Shown piece by piece: positions 42,858 to 52,044 of a stretch of DNA of 64,000 bases; position 1 is the stretch's first letter; each line of letters begins with the position of its first letter. The notes beneath the pieces are model-generated. The model was given only the letters and a program-made list of their open reading frames with translations, did not search any database and was not told the DNA's origin. This DNA comes from RUG12461 sp045657665 (GTDB lineage Bacteria; Bacillota; Clostridia; Lachnospirales; Lachnospiraceae). A program made the position numbers and the translations under genes. The stretch is taken from NCBI GenBank assembly GCA_045657665.1, contig JAZOTN010000038.1:1-64000 (forward strand). The letters are read 5' to 3'.

Positions 42858-45104
42858 ATGAAAATGCCTGCAACAGAAGAACGGCTGATCCGGACCGAAT
42901 ATTCCGAGATCATGCAGAAATCATATATTGATTATGCGATGAGTGTTATCGTCGCGCGTGCGCTTCCCGATATCAGGGACGGCTTAAAACCCGTACAGAG
43001 ACGGACTCTTTATGACATGTACGAGCTCGGGATCCGTTATGACAAGCCCTACCGGAAAAGCGCCCGTATCGTCGGCGATACAATGGGTAAGTACCACCCG
43101 CATGGCGACAGCTCCATTTATGAAGCTCTTGTTGTCATGAGCCAGGATTTCAAAAAAGGCCTGCCGCTGATCGACGGCCACGGAAACTTCGGCTCCATAG
43201 AAGGAGACGGTGCCGCGGCGATGCGTTATACGGAGGCGAGGCTCCAGAAGATCACGCAGGAGGCTTACCTTGCGGATCTGGATAAGGATGTGGTGGATTT
43301 CGTCCCGAACTTTGATGAGACAGAAAAGGAGCCTTCTGTCCTGCCGGTACGTGTGCCGAATATCCTGATCAACGGAGCGGAGGGGATCGCGGTTGGCATG
43401 GCGACTTCTATTCCGCCCCATAATTTTGCGGAGGTCATCGACGGCGTGATCGCCTACATGAAGAATCCGTTTATTTCGCTCGATGAGCTGATGACGATCG
43501 TCAAGGGCCCGGACTTCCCGACCGGCGGCATTGTGACAAACCAGTCGGAGCTGCGGGAGATCTATGAGACCGGAACCGGCAAGATCCGGATCCGCGGAAA
43601 GGTCACGCTTGAAAAGATGAAAGGCGGCCGGACGGCGCTTGTCATTACCGAGATCCCATATACGATGATCGGCGCCGGGATCGGCAAATTCCTCAACGAT
43701 GTGTTTGCGCTCGTAGAGGCAAAGAAAACCTCCGATATCGTGGATATCAGCAACCAGTCTTCGAAAGAGGGAATCCGTATCGTGATCGAACTGAGAAAGG
43801 GCGCGGATGCGGAGAACCTCGAAAACATGCTTTATAAAAAGACAAAGCTGGAGGATACCTTCGGTGTGAATATGCTGACGGTTGCAGGCGGAAAGCCGGA
43901 AACGCTCGGGCTGATCCCGATCATCCAGCATCATGTCAACTTTCAGTATGAGCTTGCGACACGGAAGTATAAAACACTTCTTGCAAAAGAACTGGATAAG
44001 AAAGAGATCCAGGAAGGTCTGATCCGTGCGTGTGACTGCATCGACCTCATTATCGAGGTGCTCCGGGGGAGCCGGGATGTTCCCATGGCAAAGGCCTGCC
44101 TGACCGGCGGAGTGACGACGGGGATCAGGTTTAAAAGCAAAGAGTCGGAAGAGGATGCAAAGCTGTTTGATTTTACCGGGCCACAGGCGGACGCGATCCT
44201 TGCGATGCGCCTGTCGAGGCTTGTCGGGCTGGAGATAAAGGAGCTTAAGAAACAGCACGAGGAAACACTGAAAAACATCGCGGATTACGAAGATATCCTG
44301 ACGAACCGGGGATCGATGGCAAGAGTGATCATCCGTGACCTCAAAGCGTTCCGGGAGGAATATGCACGCGAGAGACGCACCTTGCTCACGGATGCGGAAG
44401 AGGTGGTCTTCGAAGAGAAAAAAGTGGAAGAGAAGGATGTCTACTTCCTTATGGACCGTTTCGGTTATGCGCGCACCATAGATGAAAGCACTTACGAACG
44501 CAACAGGGATGCGGTGGACATCGAGAACCGTTACGTTTTCAAATGTAAAAACACAGGGAAGATCTGTGTTTTTACCGATACCGGCCAGATGCATACGATC
44601 AAAACACTGGATCTTCCGTTTGGAAAGCTTCGGGACAAAGGCACGCCGATCGATAATGTCAGTAACTATGACAGCAGCCAGGAACGATTTTTGTTTCTCA
44701 TGGATATGGAGACGCTGAAGGATAAGAAGCTGATCTTTGCCACAAAGAGCGCCATGCTGAAGGTGGTGGACGGGAGTGAATTTGATGTGACACGGCGTAC
44801 GATGGGTGCGACAAAGCTTCTTCCAGGAGATATGCTGCTCCTGGTCGGAGAGCTGAGTGCGCCGCAGACACTTGTCATGCAGTCACAGTCGGATTATTTT
44901 CTCCGTATCGATACGGCAACGATCCCAGAGAAGAAAAAGGGCGCAGTCGGTGTGCGCGGGATGAGGCTCGGAAAGGGCGATGCATTGGAGGAAGTGTACG
45001 CGCTCGGTGATGGAGAGAGCAGGGAAGTAACCGTGAAAGGAAGAGAGGTATCTCTACACCGTTTGCATGTTCAGAGCCGGGATACAAAGGGAGTAAAACG
45101 CTGA
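42858..45104 (+). CDS. parC: Type II DNA topoisomerase subunit A (topoisomerase IV-like)
   Basis: The 748-residue DNA-cleaving subunit has the winged-helix segment HPHGDSSIYEALVVMSQ, where quinolone-resistance changes usually occur, and the catalytic tyrosine in AAAMRYTEARL. The C-terminal beta-pinwheel is shorter than in GyrA, and no QRRGGKG-like GyrA box is visible. That argues for topoisomerase IV activity. It is 30 bases after the B subunit, and its stop overlaps the HAD phosphatase start by one base. Confidence 0.8.
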   Translation: MKMPATEERLIRTEYSEIMQKSYIDYAMSVIVARALPDIRDGLKPVQRRTLYDMYELGIRYDKPYRKSARIVGDTMGKYHPHGDSSIYEALVVMSQDFKKGLPLIDGHGNFGSIEGDGAAAMRYTEARLQKITQEAYLADLDKDVVDFVPNFDETEKEPSVLPVRVPNILINGAEGIAVGMATSIPPHNFAEVIDGVIAYMKNPFISLDELMTIVKGPDFPTGGIVTNQSELREIYETGTGKIRIRGKVTLEKMKGGRTALVITEIPYTMIGAGIGKFLNDVFALVEAKKTSDIVDISNQSSKEGIRIVIELRKGADAENLENMLYKKTKLEDTFGVNMLTVAGGKPETLGLIPIIQHHVNFQYELATRKYKTLLAKELDKKEIQEGLIRACDCIDLIIEVLRGSRDVPMAKACLTGGVTTGIRFKSKESEEDAKLFDFTGPQADAILAMRLSRLVGLEIKELKKQHEETLKNIADYEDILTNRGSMARVIIRDLKAFREEYARERRTLLTDAEEVVFEEKKVEEKDVYFLMDRFGYARTIDESTYERNRDAVDIENRYVFKCKNTGKICVFTDTGQMHTIKTLDLPFGKLRDKGTPIDNVSNYDSSQERFLFLMDMETLKDKKLIFATKSAMLKVVDGSEFDVTRRTMGATKLLPGDMLLLVGELSAPQTLVMQSQSDYFLRIDTATIPEKKKGAVGVRGMRLGKGDALEEVYALGDGESREVTVKGREVSLHRLHVQSRDTKGVKR

Positions 45105-45760
45105 TGCAGAAAAAAGAATGGATCCTGTTTGATTTTGACGGAACACTATTTGATACGAAAGAGGGCGTAGCGAAGTGCACACAGGTGGCACTGAAGCACT
45201 TCGGGATCGAGGAACCGGACTGGCGCGCGATGGACTTTATGGTAGGCCCGCCGCTCGATTATTCGTTTGATAAGCATTACGGACTTAAGGGTGATGATAT
45301 CAAAAAGGCCATCTCGATCTACCGGGAACGTTACCTTGAAAAAGGGGTCTTTGAATGCAGCCCTTATCCGGGCCTTTTCGAGGCATTGACAAACCTGCGC
45401 AAAAAGGGTTATAAGATAGGAGTCGCATCATCAAAGCCGGAGCATCTCTGCAGGAAGATCCTTGAGAACCATGGATTTGACGATCTGTTTGATGATGTAT
45501 GCGGTGCGGATGAAGCAACCGGACGGTCGAAAAAGCGGGATGTGCTGATAGAGGCGCTTTCCAGGATCGGAGATCCGAAGGATCCTTCCGGGACCGTTCT
45601 TGTCGGAGACACGGTTTTCGATGTGGAAGGAGCAGCGGAGCTTTCCATGGATTGTATCGTGGTCTCCTACGGCTTCGGTGATCCGGATGCGATGAAGAAA
45701 GCAGGTGCGCTTGCTGTTCTGGGGAGCTTGAAAGAAGTAGATGCGTTCTTTGAAGGATAG
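45104..45760 (+). CDS. HAD family phosphatase (phosphoglycolate phosphatase-like)
   Basis: The 218-residue protein has the nucleophile motif DFDGTLFDT with Asp10 and Asp12, a cap domain with the motif II serine in VASSKPEH, and VGDTVFDVEGA as motif IV. It probably hydrolyses a small phosphate ester; the substrate is not certain. The ATG shares its A with the topoisomerase stop codon (TGATG). Confidence 0.9.
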   Translation: MQKKEWILFDFDGTLFDTKEGVAKCTQVALKHFGIEEPDWRAMDFMVGPPLDYSFDKHYGLKGDDIKKAISIYRERYLEKGVFECSPYPGLFEALTNLRKKGYKIGVASSKPEHLCRKILENHGFDDLFDDVCGADEATGRSKKRDVLIEALSRIGDPKDPSGTVLVGDTVFDVEGAAELSMDCIVVSYGFGDPDAMKKAGALAVLGSLKEVDAFFEG

Positions 45761-46571
45761 ATTTGAAAACAGCAGACTATACGGGTTTCTCGGGGTATTC
45801 GGGAAAAGCATTCTGGCTTTTCTGAAAGGATGCTATCCGATCTTCGTTTACTTTGCGATCGTGCTTCTTGTTATCATGGTGCTGAATGCAATTTTCGGGA
45901 ACGGAACCATCCCGGCACCGGCCAAGGAAGCGATCGGAGGACTCGCAGCAGTTCCCTATCTCCGGTATGTTTATCGCAAGGATGTGCTGTTCCGTGCTTA
46001 CGGGATACGGACGAAGCAGTCCATGGAAGCGAAAGCAAAATGGATCCGGTACATCTACGCAATGTTGACGATCGTTATGATCTCGTTCGCTCTGAACAAT
46101 TTGTTCGGCGTGGTTTCCCTGGATCGTTTTTCGCCAAAGTATGCGGCTACGGCAGACGAGCTTTATTCGGGACCGGTCTGGCTGCAGATACTTTGCCTCG
46201 GGTTTGTTGTTCCGTATGCGGAGGAACTATTATACCGCGGCGTGATCATGGGACGTCTTAAGGATGCATTTGGCTCCAAAAAGGCGATTATCATTTCCGC
46301 TATTCTGTTCGGGCTGGCTCACTGGAATCTGGCACAGTTCCTTTTTGCTATCGTGGTCGGGCTGGCGCTCGCGTATTTTGCGGACAAAAACCAGTCGATC
46401 ATACCGTCTTATCTGGGGCATGTTGCCTCCAACCTGATCGCCATAGCGGCCAGATACAAAGTGATACCCCTTCCGGACAATATTCTGCTTCATATCGTGC
46501 TTGCCATTGTTTTCGGTGCGATTGCCAGTACGATGTTCGGACTGCAGTTTAAGATCAAAGCATTGAAATAG
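45741..46571 (+). CDS. CPBP family intramembrane glutamic endopeptidase
   Basis: This 276-residue protein has about seven membrane helices and the CPBP/Abi motifs: AEELLYRG with the Glu-Glu catalytic pair, FGLAHWN with a metal-site-like histidine, and HVASN near the end. Members cleave membrane proteins or protect against bacteriocins; its role here is unknown. It overlaps the HAD gene by 20 bases. A terminator follows. Confidence 0.9.
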   Translation: MRSLKDRFENSRLYGFLGVFGKSILAFLKGCYPIFVYFAIVLLVIMVLNAIFGNGTIPAPAKEAIGGLAAVPYLRYVYRKDVLFRAYGIRTKQSMEAKAKWIRYIYAMLTIVMISFALNNLFGVVSLDRFSPKYAATADELYSGPVWLQILCLGFVVPYAEELLYRGVIMGRLKDAFGSKKAIIISAILFGLAHWNLAQFLFAIVVGLALAYFADKNQSIIPSYLGHVASNLIAIAARYKVIPLPDNILLHIVLAIVFGAIASTMFGLQFKIKALK

Positions 46572-46610
46572 GGATTGCCCTCGTAGAAAAGAATTTGGGG
46601 CATGATGAAG

Positions 46611-46649
46611 AGAACCGTTTTCCCATCGTTAGTGAGAACGGTTTTTTTT
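46611..46649 (+). terminator. Terminator after the CPBP gene
   Basis: AACCGTT (46613-46619) pairs with AACGGTT (46637-46643), followed by a run of eight T residues (46642-46649). It ends the regulator-topoisomerase-HAD-CPBP transcript. Confidence 0.8.
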
Positions 46650-46805
46650 GTCCTCAACGGAAGATTGTTCCTCCTGGATCCCCTGCTTTTTTTTCTTTCG
46701 AAAGAGCAGAAGAAACGCAACAGTCACACCCGGAAGACAAAAGAAACCCAGAATTTTCGCAAATACATATTTCAGGGATGAGCGCATGGATTGCTCCTTT
46801 GCTGT

Positions 46806-46945
46806 GACTTATGTGCCAAAAGTGCCATGCGATGTAATCGCATGCGCACTTTGCGCAAGGAATCGCACTGCCAAACTGGTTTGGCGATGCGATTCTTCGT
46901 GCAAAGGTCACATGCCGCAAGCGGCATATGACTTTTGGCGCATCC
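46806..46945. repeat. Multi-hairpin palindromic element (MITE-like)
   Basis: Three good hairpins are nested here. CATGCGAT-GTA-ATCGCATG lies near 46827. GAATCGCA..GCCAAAC pairs with GTTTGGC..TGCGATTC near 46860-46893. CATGCCGC-AA-GCGGCATATG lies near 46911. The ends carry ATGTGCCAAAAGT and the inverted ACTTTTGGCGCAT. A 20-base exact copy of part of it occurs at 12594-12613. The rest of the 528-base spacer holds a terminator and a promoter; no gene was accepted in it. Confidence 0.6.
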
Positions 46946-47022
46946 ATCATATAGTAATGTAAACATAATCATACCAGAAAAGCGTTCGTTTGCATAGACT
47001 CTAAAAAAGAACGGCGTAATCC

Positions 47023-47050
47023 TTGCATTTCTCCCGATTTATGATAAGAT
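47023..47050 (+). promoter_or_regulatory. Promoter of the ABC-F gene
   Basis: TTGCAT (47023-47028), 16-bp spacer, TAAGAT (47045-47050). The leader to the ATG at 47100 is about 45 bases, and no attenuator-like hairpin or leader peptide is evident in it. Confidence 0.45.
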
Positions 47051-47099
47051 TGGAAAGACGCGACAGAGTGAGAAAACATTGATGGAATGAGGTTTTAAG

Positions 47100-48737
47100 A
47101 TGATTCAGGCAAATAACGTAACCCTTCGGGTGGGCAAGAAAGCCCTCTTCGAAGATGTGAATATCAAATTCACGGAAGGAAACTGCTATGGCCTCATCGG
47201 TGCGAACGGTGCGGGCAAATCCACCTTCCTCAAGATCCTGTCAGGGCAGCTGGAGCCTACCAACGGGGATGTCACCATGACCCCAGGACAGAGGCTTTCT
47301 TTTTTGCAGCAGGATCACTTCAAGTACGATGAGTTTACCGTGCTGGATACTGTCATCATGGGGAACCAGCGGCTCTATGACGTGATGAAGGAAAAAGATG
47401 CAATCTACGCAAAGGAGGATTTTTCCGACGAGGACGGCATTAAGGCAAGCGAGCTCGAAGCAGAGTTTGCGGAGATGGACGGCTGGAATGCGGAAAGCGA
47501 TGCGGCGATGCTGCTTAACGGTCTCGGGATCGAAACAGAGCATCACTATGAGGGGATGAAGGATCTCCCCGGCGCGCTTAAGGTGAAGGTACTGCTCGCG
47601 CAGGCGCTGTTCGGAAATCCGGATATCCTGCTCCTTGACGAACCGACGAACCACCTGGATCTGGATGCGATCGCATGGCTCGAAGAGTTTCTGATCAACT
47701 TCGACAATACCGTGATCGTGGTCAGCCATGACCGGTATTTCCTCAATAAAGTCTGCACGAGCATAGCGGATATCGACTACGGGAAAATCCAGCTCTATGC
47801 CGGCAACTATGATTTCTGGTATGAATCCAGTCAGCTGCTTGTCAAGCAGATGAAGGAGGCAAACAAGAAGAAAGAAGAAAAGATCAAAGAGCTGCAGGAA
47901 TTCATCTCCCGTTTCTCCGCGAACGCAAGTAAGAGTAAGCAGGCGACAAGCCGAAAAAGAGCTCTGGAAAAGATCCAGCTGGATGAGATCAAACCTTCCA
48001 GCCGGAAATACCCATACATTGATTTCCGTCCGGAGAGGGAGATCGGAAACGAAGTACTTTCCGTGGAAGATCTGACGGTGACCGTAGACGGGGAGACGCT
48101 CCTTGACCATGTTTCCTTTATCCTGGGCCATGATGACAAGGTGGCGCTTGTTGGCAGCAACGAACGCGCGAAAACAGCGCTTTTCCAGGTGCTTGCGGGA
48201 GAGCTTACGCCGGACTCCGGTTCCTACAAATGGGGAGTTACGACTTCTCAGTCCTATTTCCCGAAAGACAATACCAGGATCTTTGATACGGATCTGACTA
48301 TCGTGGACTGGCTGACACAGTACTCCGAGATCAAGGATGCCACCTATGTGCGCGGCTTTCTCGGTCGAATGCTGTTTGCGGGCGAAGACGGCGTAAAAAA
48401 GATGAAGGTTCTTTCCGGAGGAGAGAGGGTACGCGTGCTCCTTTCCCGGATGATGATTGAGGCGAGCAATGTGCTGATGCTGGACGAGCCGACGGATCAT
48501 CTGGACATGGAGAGCATCACGGCGCTCAATAACGGATTGATCAAGTTTCCGGGAGTAGTGATCTTTTCCTCCCGTGACCATCAGGTGGTGGAGACTACTG
48601 CGAACCGTATCATGGAGATCCTTCCGGACGGAAGCATTATTGACAAGATCACGACCTACGACGAATACCTTGCGAACGATGAGATGGCCCGTAAACGTCA
48701 GGCAGTATACACCAAGACGGAAGATGATGAGGATTGA
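47100..48737 (+). CDS. ABC-F family ATP-binding protein
   Basis: This 545-residue soluble protein has two ATPase domains and no membrane part, resembling the YbiT/YkpA branch that acts on the ribosome. Domain 1 has Walker A GANGAGKST and LLLDEPTNHLD but a changed signature, LPGALKVKV. Domain 2 has Walker A GSNERAKT, signature LSGGERVRV, LMLDEPTDHLD and SSRDH in place of the usual SHDH. Some of these changes may be normal for this branch. A highly charged linker (about 255-300) joins the domains. Role: translation factor or, less likely, antibiotic protection. Confidence 0.9.
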   Translation: MIQANNVTLRVGKKALFEDVNIKFTEGNCYGLIGANGAGKSTFLKILSGQLEPTNGDVTMTPGQRLSFLQQDHFKYDEFTVLDTVIMGNQRLYDVMKEKDAIYAKEDFSDEDGIKASELEAEFAEMDGWNAESDAAMLLNGLGIETEHHYEGMKDLPGALKVKVLLAQALFGNPDILLLDEPTNHLDLDAIAWLEEFLINFDNTVIVVSHDRYFLNKVCTSIADIDYGKIQLYAGNYDFWYESSQLLVKQMKEANKKKEEKIKELQEFISRFSANASKSKQATSRKRALEKIQLDEIKPSSRKYPYIDFRPEREIGNEVLSVEDLTVTVDGETLLDHVSFILGHDDKVALVGSNERAKTALFQVLAGELTPDSGSYKWGVTTSQSYFPKDNTRIFDTDLTIVDWLTQYSEIKDATYVRGFLGRMLFAGEDGVKKMKVLSGGERVRVLLSRMMIEASNVLMLDEPTDHLDMESITALNNGLIKFPGVVIFSSRDHQVVETTANRIMEILPDGSIIDKITTYDEYLANDEMARKRQAVYTKTEDDED

Positions 48738-48741
48738 TATT

Positions 48742-49842
48742 GTGCGGAAAAAGAATGGGCTTTCTGCCCTTGCAATGACACTTGCCCTTGCCGGGATCAT
48801 GGGGTGCGGACCGGTCGCACTGCCTGCTGCCGTATCTTCGACGGAGGCAGGAACGGAAAAAACTGTGCCGGGGACCACGCCGAAAGAGGCTGTGACGGCA
48901 GAGGAACCATCAGAACCGGAGCCTTTGCCCGAAGCGGTGAGGGAACTGTATGCACCGGTCTATTTGAAGCAGGCGGAAGAAATGTATGCCTCCGGCCAGG
49001 CGGATCTGTTTTCACTTGTTTACGTGGACGGAGACGAGATCCCGGAGATGGTGGCAGTTGATTCCACGAATTCCTGGGAAGAGGATGAGATCTTTGTTTA
49101 TACGGTTTGGGAAAATGAACCGGTTCTTCTGATCAGTGAGATCGGACCGGGAATGGAGGGCCATGAGGTCATCCTGTTCGAGGGGGAAAATCTGATCGAG
49201 AACACCGGTGCGGTAAGCGGAGAAAGAGAACGCTATTTTGACATTTATGAGGGACATCCACGTCAGATCCTGGAGGCATATGCCGATTATCTTCAGGATG
49301 GGAATAACGGCGAGGTCGGCTACTTTCTGATCAATGGAGAGGAGGTCACGGAAGCGGTTTATAAGGATACGCTTGAAGGATTTCTTTCCGATCATAAAAA
49401 TGCGGTGGTTCTGACTTGCGAGAATATGCTGGAAGAGAACGTTGCGTGGCAGCATGACGGATATTTTGAGGTGTCCGGGACCTCGGTCAGACCATACTAT
49501 TCCTATCAGAATTTCTACAAGTTTCTGGAAGGTGACACCACAGTGGAAAAAGAGACGTCTGTATCTCCGCGGATGAATATGGAGAATGCCGAGGAAGCCG
49601 CTGAATATACTGATACAGTGATGCCGGAGGGGTGCCTGTATTATGTACAGGTGACAGCTCCGGACGGTTATGTGAATTTCCGGACGGGAGCCGGAACGGA
49701 TTTCGGGATCATCACGACGATCTCAAACGGTGAGATCCTGGAGGTATATATCGATAACGGAGACTGGCTTTGCGTGGAGTACGATGACAGAACGGGATGG
49801 GTTGCAGCTTCGCAGGTCACACGTCAGGAATGGACGTATTAA
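48742..49842 (+). CDS. Lipoprotein with C-terminal bacterial SH3 domain
   Basis: This protein of about 366 residues has a lipoprotein signal (AGIMGC) and a Glu/Pro-rich stretch. A middle region of about 220 residues is unassigned. It ends in a bacterial SH3 domain (about 295-366) with YVNFRTGAGTDFGIITTISNG. SH3b domains bind peptidoglycan or peptides. The GTG start at 48742 follows GAGGA and comes after the ABC-F stop; in-frame ATGs at 48724 and 48727 overlap that gene and are alternatives. Confidence 0.75.
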   Translation: MRKKNGLSALAMTLALAGIMGCGPVALPAAVSSTEAGTEKTVPGTTPKEAVTAEEPSEPEPLPEAVRELYAPVYLKQAEEMYASGQADLFSLVYVDGDEIPEMVAVDSTNSWEEDEIFVYTVWENEPVLLISEIGPGMEGHEVILFEGENLIENTGAVSGERERYFDIYEGHPRQILEAYADYLQDGNNGEVGYFLINGEEVTEAVYKDTLEGFLSDHKNAVVLTCENMLEENVAWQHDGYFEVSGTSVRPYYSYQNFYKFLEGDTTVEKETSVSPRMNMENAEEAAEYTDTVMPEGCLYYVQVTAPDGYVNFRTGAGTDFGIITTISNGEILEVYIDNGDWLCVEYDDRTGWVAASQVTRQEWTY

Positions 49843-49854
49843 ACGGAGGGTGAT

Positions 49855-50940
49855 ATGGCTGGTTCAACAGCGGGAACATTATTTCGTGTTACAACCTTTG
49901 GAGAGTCCCACGGGAAAGCGGTCGGCGCGGTAGTCGACGGCTGCCCGGCGGGGCTTTCCTTGTCAGAAGAGGATGTGCAGCAGTTTCTGGACCGGCGGAA
50001 ACCGGGGCAGTCTGAATTTGCGACAAAGCGCGCGGAGAGTGATACTGTGGAGATCCTTTCCGGTGTTTTTGAGGGAAAGACCACCGGCACGCCGATCGCC
50101 ATGCTGGTATGGAATCAAGATCAGCACTCGAAGGATTACAGCGAGATCCGGGAGGTATACCGTCCGGGCCATGCGGATTATACGTTCGATCAAAAGTACG
50201 GATTCCGGGATTACCGGGGCGGCGGAAGAAGCTCCGGCAGGGAGACGGTCGGAAGAGTGATGGGAGGCGCGATTGCTTCAAAGCTTCTTGCGGAATGCGG
50301 GGTGACGTGCCGGGCCTATACGAAGTCCATCGGACCGGTTGAAATTGATCCGGCAAGGTTTTCGGAGGAAGAGATCAATAAAAATCCGCTTTTTATGCCG
50401 GATGCGAAAGCTGCGGAGAAAGCCGCGGCGTTTTTGAGAGCGTGTACGGAGGAAAAGGATTCCGCAGGCGGTGTGATCGAGTGCGTGGTCAGGGGGCTCC
50501 CTGCAGGGCTCGGCGAACCCGTATTTGAAAAACTCGATGCGAATCTTGCGAAGGCCGTGCTTTCCATCGGCGCTGTCAAGGGATTTGAGATCGGAGACGG
50601 CTTTGCCGCATCATGCGTAAAAGGAAGCGAAAACAACGACGCGTTCGTCGTAAGGAACGGGAAGGTTGTAAAGGAAACAAATCATTCCGGCGGGGTGCTC
50701 GGAGGGATCAGCGACGGGAGCGAACTCATCTTTCGTGCAGCGGTGAAGCCTACACCGTCGGTCGGGAGGACGCAGAAAACCGTCACAAGGCAGGGAGATG
50801 AAACAGAGATTGGGATCAAAGGACGGCATGATCCGGTCATCGTACCGCGCGCGGTTGTCGTGGTAGAGTGCATGGCGGCCATGACGATCGCGGACCTTCT
50901 GCTTCAGGATTCTGTTTCCAGGTTGTCGGATATTTTATAG
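49855..50940 (+). CDS. aroC: Chorismate synthase
   Basis: This 361-residue, FMN-dependent enzyme makes chorismate from EPSP, the last shikimate step. Family motifs GESHGKAVGAVVDGCPAG, RPGHADYTFDQKYG and RGGGRSSGRETVGRV are intact, as is the C-terminal RHDP-like GRHDPVIVPRA. GGAGGGTG precedes the ATG. No other aro genes are near. Confidence 0.96.
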   Translation: MAGSTAGTLFRVTTFGESHGKAVGAVVDGCPAGLSLSEEDVQQFLDRRKPGQSEFATKRAESDTVEILSGVFEGKTTGTPIAMLVWNQDQHSKDYSEIREVYRPGHADYTFDQKYGFRDYRGGGRSSGRETVGRVMGGAIASKLLAECGVTCRAYTKSIGPVEIDPARFSEEEINKNPLFMPDAKAAEKAAAFLRACTEEKDSAGGVIECVVRGLPAGLGEPVFEKLDANLAKAVLSIGAVKGFEIGDGFAASCVKGSENNDAFVVRNGKVVKETNHSGGVLGGISDGSELIFRAAVKPTPSVGRTQKTVTRQGDETEIGIKGRHDPVIVPRAVVVVECMAAMTIADLLLQDSVSRLSDIL

Positions 50941-50991
50941 AGCTCATGAAAGGAGCGGAACCTTTGACCGGTCGACAGGAAGCTCTCTCGA

Positions 50992-51984
50992 TTATTCCCC
51001 TGCTTTTTTGACCGGTGCGCCGCAGTGCGGACAGCTTTCATGGAGACCATGGACGTAAATGCCGCCGCAGTATTCGCATTTGTCTTCCAGTGGCTTATCC
51101 TGCGCTGTTTTGCAGCGGATCGCATCTTCTCTTCCTCTTGTCAGGAAGGCTGTGATCGCGCGATAAGCAAAGAACAGGCACGGCAGGATCACGAAAACCA
51201 CAAAAAGAACGGCGTTTTCCGGATCAAGAGGTTTACTCTTCATGATTCCAGGAAGGATCTCCTGAAAACTATTTTCCACGGCTTCCCCAACGGAGTAAGG
51301 CTCCTTTGTGAGATACTTCTGAAAGGCCTGCCCCTGCTCATCCGCCACATTCTGCGTGATGATATTGTCCGTATCATCTCCCTGCATTCCTTCCCAGTAC
51401 CAGTCCGTGAATCCGTCTTCAGGATTCTCAGGCTGCGAATAGACCAGAAGCCAGTGGCTCTCATCATCAAATACATTCACATACAGGTCATAAGCATAGT
51501 TTTCAAGGGAACTGTAATTCCCCTCCCAGTCCTCGTTGTATATCGTACGGAATGCCGGTGTGATCCCGGTCTCTTGCTGAAACTCCAGAAAAACGTCATA
51601 GATCTCATCCGCCTCTCCCTCCCGAAGAAGCGATGCATCATCCCCGATCAGTATCCGGGTGTCTTCATAATCCATCGGGAGCTTTGAAGGCGCGGAAAAA
51701 CTATCTCCGAAGATCGCCCATCCGAATAAAAGCCAGATCAGGACAAAGGCGGCATTTGTGATACAGACCGATTTCCAGTTCCCTTTTTTTACGGCGCCGC
51801 TTCCGTAAAAATAAACCGGGCGGCTGTGGCGATAGTATACATACCGGTAAGCCCCCGGAAAATAGTGTCTTGAAGTCGTGGGCCCTGAACGCCCTCCCGA
51901 ACTGTGTGATCCGCTGCTGCTGTGAAAACCGCCGCCGCTGTGAAAGCCTCCGCCGTGGGAGCCTCCGCCTGATGAATGAGGCAT
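50992..51984 (-). CDS. TPM-like membrane protein with His/Gly-rich N-terminus and zinc ribbon
   Basis: The 330-residue protein starts with about 35 residues of Gly, Ser and His (five His). A transmembrane helix lies near 74-92. A domain with GEADEIYDVFLEFQQETGI and WLLVYSQPEN resembles TPM-type (YgcG/Psb32-like) domains. A second helix is near 262-280. The C-terminus carries a zinc ribbon, CEYCGG..CPHCG. The TPM match is moderate, and the function is unknown. It is divergent from PFOR. Confidence 0.7.
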   Translation of the reverse strand: MPHSSGGGSHGGGFHSGGGFHSSSGSHSSGGRSGPTTSRHYFPGAYRYVYYRHSRPVYFYGSGAVKKGNWKSVCITNAAFVLIWLLFGWAIFGDSFSAPSKLPMDYEDTRILIGDDASLLREGEADEIYDVFLEFQQETGITPAFRTIYNEDWEGNYSSLENYAYDLYVNVFDDESHWLLVYSQPENPEDGFTDWYWEGMQGDDTDNIITQNVADEQGQAFQKYLTKEPYSVGEAVENSFQEILPGIMKSKPLDPENAVLFVVFVILPCLFFAYRAITAFLTRGREDAIRCKTAQDKPLEDKCEYCGGIYVHGLHESCPHCGAPVKKAGE

Positions 51985-52044
51985 TTTTTCTCCTCCATAA
52001 GAAATCTGTTATCTGTAAGCACCACTCAAGTCATTATTTTATGT

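Noticed and set aside
46654..46972. Cysteine-rich short frames on both strands in the spacer before the ABC-F gene
   Set aside because: They arise from the palindromic element, which gives similar peptides on both strands. There are no ribosome sites.
47051..47099. Possible antibiotic-responsive attenuator before the ABC-F gene
   Set aside because: The leader is under 50 bases, with no leader peptide or terminator/antiterminator pair.
47241..48878. 545-residue open frame on the minus strand across the ABC-F gene
   Set aside because: It is the mirror of a clear ABC-F gene, has no ribosome site and no family-like sequence. Other long antisense frames (42984-44594, 37457-38515, 53313-54041) were dismissed for the same reason.
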